Shown: positions 17,996-24,882 of the stretch, piece by piece | How the letters are laid out: the number at the start of each line of letters is the position of its first letter | Numbering within the stretch: position 1 is the first letter of the stretch | Origin: Planotetraspora sp. A-T 1434 | Lineage (GTDB): Bacteria > Actinomycetota > Actinomycetes > Streptosporangiales > Streptosporangiaceae | Direction: 5' to 3' | DNA: 64,000 nucleotides | NCBI RefSeq assembly: GCF_025420585.1 | Contig: NZ_JAOEGB010000006.1 | Span: 232,661 to 296,660, forward strand | The notes under the pieces: generated by a model | The model's database searches: none | The model's input: the letters and a program-made list of their open reading frames with translations, nothing else | Told to the model about the DNA's origin: nothing | Made by a program: the position numbers and the translations under genes

Positions 17996-18011
17996 GTAGA
18001 CGCTTGTTTAC
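17996..18011. promoter_or_regulatory. Candidate TetR operator between pump and regulator genes
   Basis: GTAGAC-GCTT-GTTTAC is a 6+4+6 inverted repeat with one mismatch in the spacer between the divergent MFS and TetR genes. Size and position fit a TetR-family dimer site controlling both promoters. Inference from architecture, not from a known consensus. Confidence 0.5.
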
Positions 18012-18030
18012 ATGTCGTAAGGTGCGGAGC

Positions 18031-18597
18031 GTGACACGAGACCGGGAGGCGACCTGCGGGCGGATCCTCACGGCCGCCCGGGAGCTGTTCGCCGAGCACG
18101 GCTACGACCAGGTGACGATGCGGATGATCGCTTCGGCGGCCGATGCCAACGTCGCCCTGGTCAACCGTTACTTCGGGTCGAAGGCCGGCCTGTTCGCGAA
18201 GGTCCTCGTCACCGGCTCGACGATCGAGTCGGTGATCGAGGGCGACCCCGCCGGGCTGCCCGCGCGGCTGGCGGGGCGCGTCGCCGAGCGGCTCCGGACG
18301 GGGACGCCGGAGTCGCTGGTACGGGTGATCGACCGGGCGGGGATGAGCCCCGAGATCCGGGCGGTGCTGCGGGCGCGGGTGGAGGAGGGCCTCGTGGACG
18401 CGATCAGCGCGCGGCTGGAAGGCCCCCGGGCGAGAGAGCGGGCCCTGCTCGCCACGGTGATCCTCCTCGGCGTGGGGTCGCTGAGGCGGCTCCTCGGCCC
18501 CGAAAGCCTCCGGGACGCCGATCCGGCCGTGCTGGAGACGCGGCTGGAGGCGGCGTTTCGCGCCTGCCTGGCCCCTCTGCCACCCGCCAACGCATGA
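18031..18597 (+). CDS. TetR-family transcriptional regulator
   Basis: A repressor of about 188 residues. The N-terminal helix-turn-helix is RILTAARELFAEHGYDQVTMRMIASAADANVALVNRYFGSKAGLF in structure (shown by ELFAEHGYDQVT, VALVNRYFGSK), standard TetR. The C-terminal ligand domain has no recognisable subfamily motif. GTG 18031 is preferred because an upstream frame opening at 18004 overlaps the operator dyad; GTG 18022 is an alternative. It probably represses itself and the divergent MFS pump. The stop TGA (18595-18597) lies inside the first core of a 53-bp-periodic repeat element. Confidence 0.9.
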   Translation: MTRDREATCGRILTAARELFAEHGYDQVTMRMIASAADANVALVNRYFGSKAGLFAKVLVTGSTIESVIEGDPAGLPARLAGRVAERLRTGTPESLVRVIDRAGMSPEIRAVLRARVEEGLVDAISARLEGPRARERALLATVILLGVGSLRRLLGPESLRDADPAVLETRLEAAFRACLAPLPPANA

Positions 18598-18722
18598 TCA
18601 CCACCTGCGTCGCCGCAGGTAGGTAGGCAGCCCGGGACAGTGTGCATGATCACCACCTGTGTCGCCGCTGGTCGCGCGGGCTTGCCGGGATACCCTGCAT
18701 GATCACGCGGGATCGGGAGGGG
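18592..18722 (+). repeat. Three-core dispersed element, copy A (GCATGATCAC x3)
   Basis: GCATGATCAC occurs at 18592, 18644 and 18697, spaced 52 and 53 bp, and the element ends with GGGAGGGG at 18715-18722, directly before the LLM stop codon. The spacers after cores 1 and 2 are related to each other: both begin CACCTG(C/T)GTCGCCGC. The first core supplies the tetR stop. Two more copies with the same plan occur at 20374-20499 (inverted) and 30520-30648. Not a known element to me. Confidence 0.85.
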
Positions 18723-19757
18723 TCAGGCGGCGAGATCCTTGATCTTCTCGATGAGCGCGAGGCGCTCCTCGTGGGTGCGGGCGAAGGGGGTGACGTTGAG
18801 GGTGGTCACTCCGGCCTCCCGCATCGCCGCGAGCCGCTCCCGCACGTGGCCCTCCGAGCCGACCAGCGACATCTTCTCCAGCAGCTCGCGCGGGACCAGG
18901 GCGGCCGCCTCGTCCTTCTTGCCCTCCAGGTAGAGGTCCTGAATCTGCTCGGCCTCCTTCTCGTAGCCGTAGCGGCGGGCGAGGTCGTTGTAGAAGTTCT
19001 TGCCCTTGGCCCCCATGCCGCCGATGTAGAGGGCGGCCATCGGGCGGCCCAGCTCCAGGACGTCGTCGACGTCGTCGCCGATCGCCAGCACGGCCTGGGC
19101 GATGATGTCCAGCTCGCCGAGCGCGGGGTCGCGCCGGGCCTTGCCCGCGGCGAGCGACGCGCCCCACACGTCGGGGGACTTCTCCGGCATGAAGAAGATC
19201 GGCTCCCAGCCCTCCGCCAGCTCGGCGGTGAGCTCGACGTTCTGCGGGCCGATCGCGGCGATCACAATGGGGATCCGCTCGCGGACCGGGTGGTTGATCA
19301 GCTTGAGCGGCTTGCCGAGGCCGGTCCCCCCTTGGAGCGGCATCGTGTAGTGCTTGCCGGAGTGCTCCAGCCGCTCACGCCGCCACACCTTGCGGCAGAT
19401 CTCGATGATCTCGCGGGTGCGGCCCAGCGGAGCGGTGTACGGCACGCCGTGGAAGCCCTCGATCACCTGGGGACCCGACGCGCCGATGCCGAGCGTGAAC
19501 CGCCCGTCGGAGACGTAGTCGAGCCCGGCGGCGGTCATGGCGAGCAGCGCGGGCGTGCGGGAGTAGATCGGCAGGATGCCGGACGCGATCTGGAGGCGCT
19601 CGGTGCGCGCGGCGATGTAGCCCATCTGGCTGACCGCGTCGAAGGTGTACACCTCGGCGACGAACACGATGTCGAGCCCGGCCTTCTCGTAGTCGCCCAG
19701 CTCGGCCACGGTCTTCTTGAAACCGCCGTCGTAGTTGAGTGCCATCCCGATGCGCAT
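18723..19757 (-). CDS. LLM-class F420-dependent oxidoreductase
   Basis: A 344-residue TIM-barrel oxidoreductase of the luciferase-like family, in actinobacteria usually using coenzyme F420. MRIGMALNYDGGFKKTVAELGDYEKAGLDIVFVAE is the family N-terminus type, RLQIASGILPIYSRTPALLAMTAAGLD and GRFTLGIGASGPQVIEGFHG are the conserved barrel segments. ATG 19757 follows GGAAGGA. It begins 38 bp after the mobA-like stop, so it may be last in the coxD-coxE-xdhC-mobA transcript. Substrate unknown; F420 preference over FMN is inferred from subfamily resemblance. Confidence 0.88.
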   Translation of the reverse strand: MRIGMALNYDGGFKKTVAELGDYEKAGLDIVFVAEVYTFDAVSQMGYIAARTERLQIASGILPIYSRTPALLAMTAAGLDYVSDGRFTLGIGASGPQVIEGFHGVPYTAPLGRTREIIEICRKVWRRERLEHSGKHYTMPLQGGTGLGKPLKLINHPVRERIPIVIAAIGPQNVELTAELAEGWEPIFFMPEKSPDVWGASLAAGKARRDPALGELDIIAQAVLAIGDDVDDVLELGRPMAALYIGGMGAKGKNFYNDLARRYGYEKEAEQIQDLYLEGKKDEAAALVPRELLEKMSLVGSEGHVRERLAAMREAGVTTLNVTPFARTHEERLALIEKIKDLAA

Positions 19758-19795
19758 TCCGCAGTCCTTCCCAGACCGAACGTTGTTCTGGCAGG

Positions 19796-20395
19796 TTACC
19801 GCTCAGCCGCGCGGGGCGGTACGGCGGGCCGGTGAAGATCGGCCGGGACGTCGATGTCCGCCGGATCACCCACGTCGTCGCAGGGCACGGGGGTCACCAG
19901 CTCGGGGTGGGCCCGCAGGAACGGCCGCGCCCCCACGTCGCCCACGGCCAGCTCGGCGACCTCCGGGAAGTGGTCCCGCGCGATGAGGACCGGGTTCCTC
20001 GGCGCGCCCCCGTAGGTCGCCACCGCGACCGCCGCCCCGGCCTCGAACGCCCCGATCAGGCGGCGTACGGCCCCGGCCCTGATCAGCGGCTGGTCCACCA
20101 GGGCGATCACGGCGGCCCGCGCGGACCCGGGCACCGACTCCAGCCCCACCCGGAGGGAGGAGCCCATGCCCGTGGCCCAGCCGGGATTGCGGACGACCAC
20201 CGCCCTCGGAACGTCGGCCGCCGCCGCGCCGAGGACGACGACGACGGGACGGCAGCCGCCGTCCTCCAGCAGCCGCACGGCGCGGTCGACGAGCCGCTCC
20301 CCCTCGAACTCGACCAGCGCCTTCGGCCGCCCGAACCGGCTCCCGCTCCCGGCGGCCAGCACCACCCCCGCCACCCCTCCCGCGTGATCATGCAC
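19796..20395 (-). CDS. MobA/MocA-like nucleotidyltransferase
   Basis: A GT-A-fold NTP transferase, likely transferring CMP or GMP to molybdopterin. The signature VAGVVLAAGSGSRFGRPKAL gives the nucleotide-binding loop and catalytic Lys; VALVDQPLIRAGAVRRL is the second conserved block. GTG 20395 is chosen since GGAGG lies 5 bases upstream, but it places residues VHDHAGG, encoded by the repeat core, before the conserved start; GTG 20374 (VAGVV) is the alternative. It follows xdhC and lies next to cox-type genes, so a role in making molybdenum-cytosine-dinucleotide cofactor is likely. Confidence 0.85.
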   Translation of the reverse strand: MHDHAGGVAGVVLAAGSGSRFGRPKALVEFEGERLVDRAVRLLEDGGCRPVVVVLGAAAADVPRAVVVRNPGWATGMGSSLRVGLESVPGSARAAVIALVDQPLIRAGAVRRLIGAFEAGAAVAVATYGGAPRNPVLIARDHFPEVAELAVGDVGARPFLRAHPELVTPVPCDDVGDPADIDVPADLHRPAVPPRAAER

Positions 20396-20499
20396 AGGTT
20401 CCTCCACGCCGCCGCCGACCTGCCTCTTCACCGCTCGTGATCATGCGCGGGTTCCCTCACCTCTGCGCCCACCTGCGGGTTCACCGTTCGTGATCATGC
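20374..20499 (-). repeat. Three-core dispersed element, copy B (inverted)
   Basis: On the minus strand GCATGATCAC begins at 20499, 20446 and 20393, spaced 53 and 53 bp, and the element ends in GGGAGGGG (20381-20374). It fills the gap between xdhC (its last core-side codons are inside the element) and the mobA-like gene, whose start lies in core 3 or at the G-tract. Both spacers share GAxCGGTGAA after the core and GGAACC before the next core. Confidence 0.85.
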
Positions 20500-21596
20500 A
20501 GGACATCCCCATGGATCCGGCCGGTGGTCTCCGTGAGCGGCCCGCCCGTGCCGCCCCAGCGGAGCCGGATCAGCTCGGCCGCGATCGACACGGCGGTCTC
20601 CTCCGGCGTACGCGCCCCGAGATCGAGGCCGATCGGCGATCTGAGCCGGACCAGCTCGCTCTCCGACAGACCCGCCTCGCGGAGCCGGGCCAGCCGGTCC
20701 TCGTGCGTCCGGCGCGACCCCATGGCGCCCACGTACGCCGCGGGGGTCCTCAGGGCGACCTCCAGGAGCGGGACGTCGAACTTGGGGTCGTGGGTGAGGA
20801 CGCAGATGACCGTCCGCTCGTCGACCGGCACCGTGGACAGGTAGTCGTGCGGCCACTTGACGACGACCTCGTCCGCCTCGGGGAACCGCTTGGCCGTCGC
20901 GAACACCGGCCGGGCGTCGCAGACCACCACGTGGTAGCCGAGGAACTTGCCGATCCGTGCGACGGCCGCCGCGAAGTCGATCGCGCCGAACACCAGCATG
21001 CGCGGGGGTGGCGCGAAGGACTGGACGAACACCTGGAGGTCGTCCAGCCGCCGCTCTCCCTGCGCTCCGTAACGCCGGATGCCGGTGAGCCCCTGGGCGA
21101 GCATGCCGCGCACGTCGTCGTCCACCGCGTCGTCCAGCCGCTCCGAGCCCAGCGACCTCGAGGCGTGACCGGGCCAGACGACCCGGCGCGCCCCGACGGC
21201 CCCTGGCCCGGACACGATCGTCGCCACGGCCACCGGCTGCTGCTTCTCGATCGACGCGGCGATCTCCCCCAGCTCGGGGAAGGTCTCGCGCGACACCGGC
21301 TCCACGAACACGTCGATGATCCCGCCGCAGGTCAGGCCGACCGAGAACGCCTCGTCTTCGCTCACGCCGTACCGCTGGAGCACGGGCGCACCCCCGGCCA
21401 CGACCTCATGGGCCAGCTCGTAGACGGCTCCCTCGACGCACCCCCCCGACACGCTGCCGACGGCCTCGGCCCCGAGGACGGCCATGGAGGCCCCGGGCGG
21501 CCGGGGCGCGCTGCGGAAGGTCCCGACGACCGTCGCCAGTCCGAACCGCTCACCGGCCTCCCACCACCGCGAAATCTGCCCCAGCACGTCACGCAT
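20481..21596 (-). CDS. XdhC/CoxI family molybdenum-hydroxylase maturation protein
   Basis: About 371 residues. The N-terminal XdhC domain shows GSVSGGCVEGAVYELA (about 50-64) and SVGLTCGGIIDVFVEP; the C-terminal Rossmann domain (XdhC_C) shows FGAIDFAAAVARIGKFLGYHVVVCDARPVFA and YVGAMGSRRT. XdhC-type proteins bind molybdenum cofactor and support its sulfuration and insertion into xanthine- or CO-dehydrogenase-type enzymes. ATG 21596 is preferred over GTG 21602 because GGGAGG lies 8 bases upstream. It overlaps the coxE-like gene by a few bases. The last codons (LHDHER) are encoded by repeat copy B. Confidence 0.92.
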   Translation of the reverse strand: MRDVLGQISRWWEAGERFGLATVVGTFRSAPRPPGASMAVLGAEAVGSVSGGCVEGAVYELAHEVVAGGAPVLQRYGVSEDEAFSVGLTCGGIIDVFVEPVSRETFPELGEIAASIEKQQPVAVATIVSGPGAVGARRVVWPGHASRSLGSERLDDAVDDDVRGMLAQGLTGIRRYGAQGERRLDDLQVFVQSFAPPPRMLVFGAIDFAAAVARIGKFLGYHVVVCDARPVFATAKRFPEADEVVVKWPHDYLSTVPVDERTVICVLTHDPKFDVPLLEVALRTPAAYVGAMGSRRTHEDRLARLREAGLSESELVRLRSPIGLDLGARTPEETAVSIAAELIRLRWGGTGGPLTETTGRIHGDVLHDHER

Positions 21597-22734
21597 GAGC
21601 ACGCCCTCCCCCGCTTGACGACCCGAGCAGGGCCGCCAGGTCCTCGAACGCCGCCAGGCTGTGACCGGCCACGAAGTCCGTGACGTACGGCAGGGCGGCC
21701 CGCATCCCGGCCGTCAGCGGCCGGTAGGCGGGGTCGCCCTTGTGCGGGTTCACCCAGATCACCCGGTGGGCGAGCCGCGACAGCCGGGCCATCTGCACGC
21801 CGAGCGGCTCCGCGGAGCCCCTCTCCCACCCGTCCGAGGCGATCACCACGACCGCGCCGCGCGGGTCCGCGAGCCTGAGCAGCGCCCTGAGCTCCTCGCC
21901 GAGCCGGGTGCCGCCGCTCCAGTCGGGCACGGCGGCGGAGACGGCGTCCATGGCGACGCCCGGATCGCGGTGGCGGAGCTCGGCGGTGATCCTGGTGAGG
22001 CGGGTCCCGGCGCTGAACACCTCGGTCGCCCGGGGCTCGGCCCGCACGAGCGCGTGGGCGAAGCGCAGCATCGTGTCGGCGTAGGGCGCCATCGACCCGC
22101 TCACGTCCACCAGCATGACGACCCGGCGTGGCCGGTCCCGGCGCGCGCGCCGCCGCAGCCGCGCCGGCTCTCCGCCGTCGCGCAGGGCCTCCCTCACCGT
22201 ACGCCGGGGATCCAGGACGCCCCTGTGGGACGGGGTGAACCGCCGGGACACCCGCCGCTCCCGCGCGCCGCGCAGCAGCGCGAGCAGCCGGTGCACCTCG
22301 CGCCGCTCCGCCTCGCTCATCCGCGCCACGTCCCGGTGGCGCAGCACCTCGGCCTCGCTCGCCGTGGCGGGCACCCCGCTCGGTTCGCCGCTCTCCTCGC
22401 GCTCGCGCGAGCCGTACGGCACGGCGACGGGGCGGGTCACGGACACGGTCGTCCCGGCGCGGCGGGCGGGTGGCCGGGCTCCGGCGAAGTAGGCCGCGAA
22501 GCACCGGTCGTACTTGGGGAGGTCGTCCGGCCCGGCGCAGAGGGTGAGCCTTCCGGCCCAGTAGACCTCGTGGGCGTTGGCGACGCCCAGGTGGCCGAGG
22601 GCGGTGAGGAAGCTCTGGGTGCGCTGGTGGTCGGCCCCCACCCCGGCGGCCCGGAGCGTCCGGGCGAACCCCGTCATGGTGGCGACCAGGACGCCATCCC
22701 CGGGCGGCGGGCGACGGACGGCCTCGTGGTTCAT
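21589..22734 (-). CDS. CoxE-like VWA domain protein
   Basis: A 381-residue protein with a C-terminal von Willebrand A domain. The MIDAS motif is VMLVDVSGSMAPYADTML, and VVVIASDGWERGSAEPLG supplies the downstream Asp. CoxE proteins act with the AAA+ CoxD in activating the Mo/Cu site of CO dehydrogenase. ATG 22734 overlaps the coxD-like stop as ATGA; the open frame upstream of this Met is not coding. Adjacent to a MoxR/CoxD ATPase and XdhC/CoxI protein, consistent with a metallo-hydroxylase assembly operon. Confidence 0.92.
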   Translation of the reverse strand: MNHEAVRRPPPGDGVLVATMTGFARTLRAAGVGADHQRTQSFLTALGHLGVANAHEVYWAGRLTLCAGPDDLPKYDRCFAAYFAGARPPARRAGTTVSVTRPVAVPYGSREREESGEPSGVPATASEAEVLRHRDVARMSEAERREVHRLLALLRGARERRVSRRFTPSHRGVLDPRRTVREALRDGGEPARLRRRARRDRPRRVVMLVDVSGSMAPYADTMLRFAHALVRAEPRATEVFSAGTRLTRITAELRHRDPGVAMDAVSAAVPDWSGGTRLGEELRALLRLADPRGAVVVIASDGWERGSAEPLGVQMARLSRLAHRVIWVNPHKGDPAYRPLTAGMRAALPYVTDFVAGHSLAAFEDLAALLGSSSGGGRAHA

Positions 22735-23615
22735 GCGAGCAGCCCGTTCCCCCGGACGAACTCCTGGTCCTCGCGGTGCTTCAGCACCGCGCCGAGCGTC
22801 GCCGCCGCCAGGCCGGGGTGGAGGCTGGTGGCGCCGAGCGTCAGCAGGGCCTCGGTCCAGTCGAGCGTCTCGGCGATGCCGGGCGGCTTGATTAGGTCCG
22901 CCCCGCGCAGACGCCCGGCGGCCGCCGCGACGTCCGTCGCGAGCCGTTCCGCGCACTCCGGGAGGCGCCTGCGCAGGATCGCCACCTCCCGGTCGAAGCC
23001 CGGATGCTCCAGCCAGTGGTAGAGGCAGCGCCGCTTGAGCGCGTCGTGCACCTCACGGGTCCGGTTGGACGTGACGACCACGACCGGAGGGGCCGCCGCG
23101 CTGATCGTGCCCAGCTCGGGGATGGAGATGGTGTAGTCCGACAGGACCTCCAGGAGGAACGCCTCGAACTCGTCGTCCGCCCGGTCGATCTCGTCGACGA
23201 GCAGCACGCTCGGCGTGGTCTCCAGCGCCTGGAGCAGCGGCCGGGCGATCAGGAACCGCCTGTCGTAGATCTCCCCTTCGAGGGCCCTCACGTCGGTCGC
23301 GCCCGCCGCCTCGGCGGCCTTCAGGTGCAGGAGCTGGCGGGCGAAGTCCCAGTCGTAGAGCGCCTGCGCCGCGTCGAGGCCCTCGTAGCACTGCAGCCTG
23401 ATCAGCTGCGCCCCCAGAATCGCCGACAGGGTCTTGGCCAGCTCCGTCTTACCGACGCCCGCCTCCCCTTCGAGGAAGAGCGGGCGGCCCATCCTCAGGG
23501 CGAGGAACACCGCCGTCGCGAGCCCCTCGTCCGCCAGGTAGTCCCATTGGTCGAGCAGCTCCGCGACATCGGCGGGCGAGCCGATGTCAGACGCCGTGAT
23601 TGTCCGCCGCAGCAC
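22731..23615 (-). CDS. CoxD-like MoxR-family AAA+ ATPase
   Basis: A 294-residue AAA+ ATPase distinct from the one at 3011. Walker A is GEAGVGKTE (residues 50-58), Walker B VLLVDEIDRADDEFEAFLLE, and sensor 1 VVVTSNRTREVHDALKRRCLYHW, the last being typical of the CoxD/MoxR branch that pairs with CoxE. It heads a minus-strand operon coxD-coxE-xdhC-mobA-(LLM). No coxLMS or other structural molybdenum hydroxylase gene is in the window. GTG 23615 follows GAGGG. Function in cofactor-site maturation is inferred from neighbours. Confidence 0.9.
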   Translation of the reverse strand: MLRRTITASDIGSPADVAELLDQWDYLADEGLATAVFLALRMGRPLFLEGEAGVGKTELAKTLSAILGAQLIRLQCYEGLDAAQALYDWDFARQLLHLKAAEAAGATDVRALEGEIYDRRFLIARPLLQALETTPSVLLVDEIDRADDEFEAFLLEVLSDYTISIPELGTISAAAPPVVVVTSNRTREVHDALKRRCLYHWLEHPGFDREVAILRRRLPECAERLATDVAAAAGRLRGADLIKPPGIAETLDWTEALLTLGATSLHPGLAAATLGAVLKHREDQEFVRGNGLLA

Positions 23616-23703
23616 ACCCTCAGGCTACGTGCCGCCGGTTCCGCCCCGCTCTGGCCGATTCCACCAACAAAGGCGGGTCGCCCGTGCCCACCATTGCCAC
23701 GAT

Positions 23704-23751
23704 CACACAGTTCCTCCGCCACACAGTTCTTCCGCCACACAGTTCCCCCGC
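23704..23751. repeat. Three tandem 16-bp repeats
   Basis: CACACAGTTC(C/T)(T/C)CCGC occurs three times head to tail at 23704, 23720 and 23736, in the 152-bp gap between the divergent coxD-like and HD-domain genes. It ends 16 bp before the HD start. It may be a regulator-binding array or a slippage product. I see no clear promoter in the rest of the gap. Confidence 0.8.
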
Positions 23752-23767
23752 ACGGCACCGGTGACGG

Positions 23768-24403
23768 GTGGACTCTTCTAGATTTGTTCCGGTGACGATC
23801 CTCGGGCTTGTCCTCGGGCTTCCCGGCTCCCCCGCGGCGAGCGCGCTGACGGCCGAGCTGAGCGCGCGGTGGGCTGAGCCGCACCGGCGCTATCACACGA
23901 CGACCCACCTGCGGGCGGTCCTCGCCGCGATCGAGCCGCTCGCCGCCCTGGCCGAGGACGCCGGTGCCGTACGGCTCGCCGCCTGGTTCCACGACGCCGT
24001 CTACGAGGGCCGTCCGGGATGGGACGAGGAGAGGAGCGCGCAGCTCGCCGAGGCCAGGCTTCCGGCGTGCGGAGTGGCCCCGGCGCGCGTCCGGGAGGTG
24101 GCGCGCCTCGTGCGGGTGACGGCCGGGCACACCTATGGCCCCGGCGACGCCAACGCCGCCGTGCTGTGCGACGCCGACCTGTCCGTCCTCGGCGGGCCGC
24201 CCCAGGAGTACGACGCGTACGCGAGAGCCGTACGGGAGGAGTACCGCCATGTGCCGGACGAGCCGTTCCGGACCGGCAGGTCGGCCGTCCTCCGAGCGCT
24301 CCTCGGCGAGGACCGCCTGTACGGCACGGCCGCCGCACGCGACCTGTGGGAGCGGCGGGCCAGGGAGAACATGACCCGGGAGCTCGCCGCGCTCAGCGGT
24401 TAG
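23768..24403 (+). CDS. HD-domain predicted metal-dependent phosphohydrolase
   Basis: A 211-residue protein matching the uncharacterised HD-superfamily group whose members begin with a WAEPHRRYHTTTHL segment (about residues 35-48). LAAWFHDAVYEG (about 71-82) holds the His-Asp metal ligands, VRVTAGH a further His, and CDADLSVLG the distal Asp. GTG 23768 opens the frame; GTG 23792 is an equally good start, as neither has a clear ribosome site. Its last 11 bp overlap the converging DUF4031 gene. Substrate unknown. Confidence 0.85.
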   Translation: MDSSRFVPVTILGLVLGLPGSPAASALTAELSARWAEPHRRYHTTTHLRAVLAAIEPLAALAEDAGAVRLAAWFHDAVYEGRPGWDEERSAQLAEARLPACGVAPARVREVARLVRVTAGHTYGPGDANAAVLCDADLSVLGGPPQEYDAYARAVREEYRHVPDEPFRTGRSAVLRALLGEDRLYGTAAARDLWERRARENMTRELAALSG

Positions 24404-24797
24404 GGACCGGCGGCGTCTCGGCCGTCTTCGGCGTCTCGGTTGTCTGGGGCGTCTCGGTTGTCTGGGGCGTCTCGGTTGTCTGGGGCGTCTCGGGCGTCTT
24501 CGGTGCCTTCGGCGTCTGGGGCGTCGGGGGTGTCTTGGGCGTCTTCGGGCGGCGGAGGCCGGAGGCGCGGAGGCGGACGACCAGCTCGCGGCTCGGCACC
24601 GGCTCGGCGCCCAGCAGGACGGCCCGCTCGTAGACGGTCTCCGGCACGTCGTAGTGGTCGCGGTCGAAGGCCCGCTCGGAGACGCCCAGGAGCCGCGCGA
24701 ACGCGTGCAGCTCCTCGTGCGACTCGTCGCTGACCAGATGGGACCAGAGAAGGCCCCGGGGGCCGGGCCAGTTCGGCCGATCGATCAGCACGGTCAC
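24393..24797 (-). CDS. DUF4031 protein with Thr-Pro repeat tail
   Basis: A 134-residue protein. Residues 1-80 are the compact DUF4031 domain: TVLIDRPNWPGPRGLLWSHLVSD, then SHEELHAFARLLGV and DHYDVPE. From about residue 84 to the end it becomes a low-complexity tail of Thr, Pro, Lys, Gln and Glu, including ETPQTT three times in a row, encoded by 18-bp DNA repeats starting at 24430, 24448 and 24466. Typical family members lack such a tail. GTG 24797. Function unknown; the tail is probably disordered. Confidence 0.85.
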   Translation of the reverse strand: MTVLIDRPNWPGPRGLLWSHLVSDESHEELHAFARLLGVSERAFDRDHYDVPETVYERAVLLGAEPVPSRELVVRLRASGLRRPKTPKTPPTPQTPKAPKTPETPQTTETPQTTETPQTTETPKTAETPPVPNR

Positions 24798-24810
24798 AGC
24801 TCAGTGTAAG

Positions 24811-24847
24811 ATTACCCATTGACTTGGTAGGAAATATCGACAATGCT
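24811..24847 (+). promoter_or_regulatory. Candidate ssu promoter and TACC-N9-GGTA dyad
   Basis: TTGACT at 24819-24824 resembles a -35 hexamer, with AATGCT about 17 bp further as a weak -10. It sits inside an inverted repeat TACC (24813-24816) and GGTA (24826-24829). Placement 40-70 bp before ssuC suits control by sulfur supply. Inference from position and hexamers only. Confidence 0.35.
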
Positions 24848-24882
24848 GCAGGGGAATCGCACGCCGCACCTTGCGAGGTCCC

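Noticed and set aside
22735..22956. N-terminal extension of the CoxE-like protein
   Set aside because: The extra 74 residues overlap coxD coding out of frame and are Arg/Gly-rich; ATG 22734 with ATGA overlap is the proper start.
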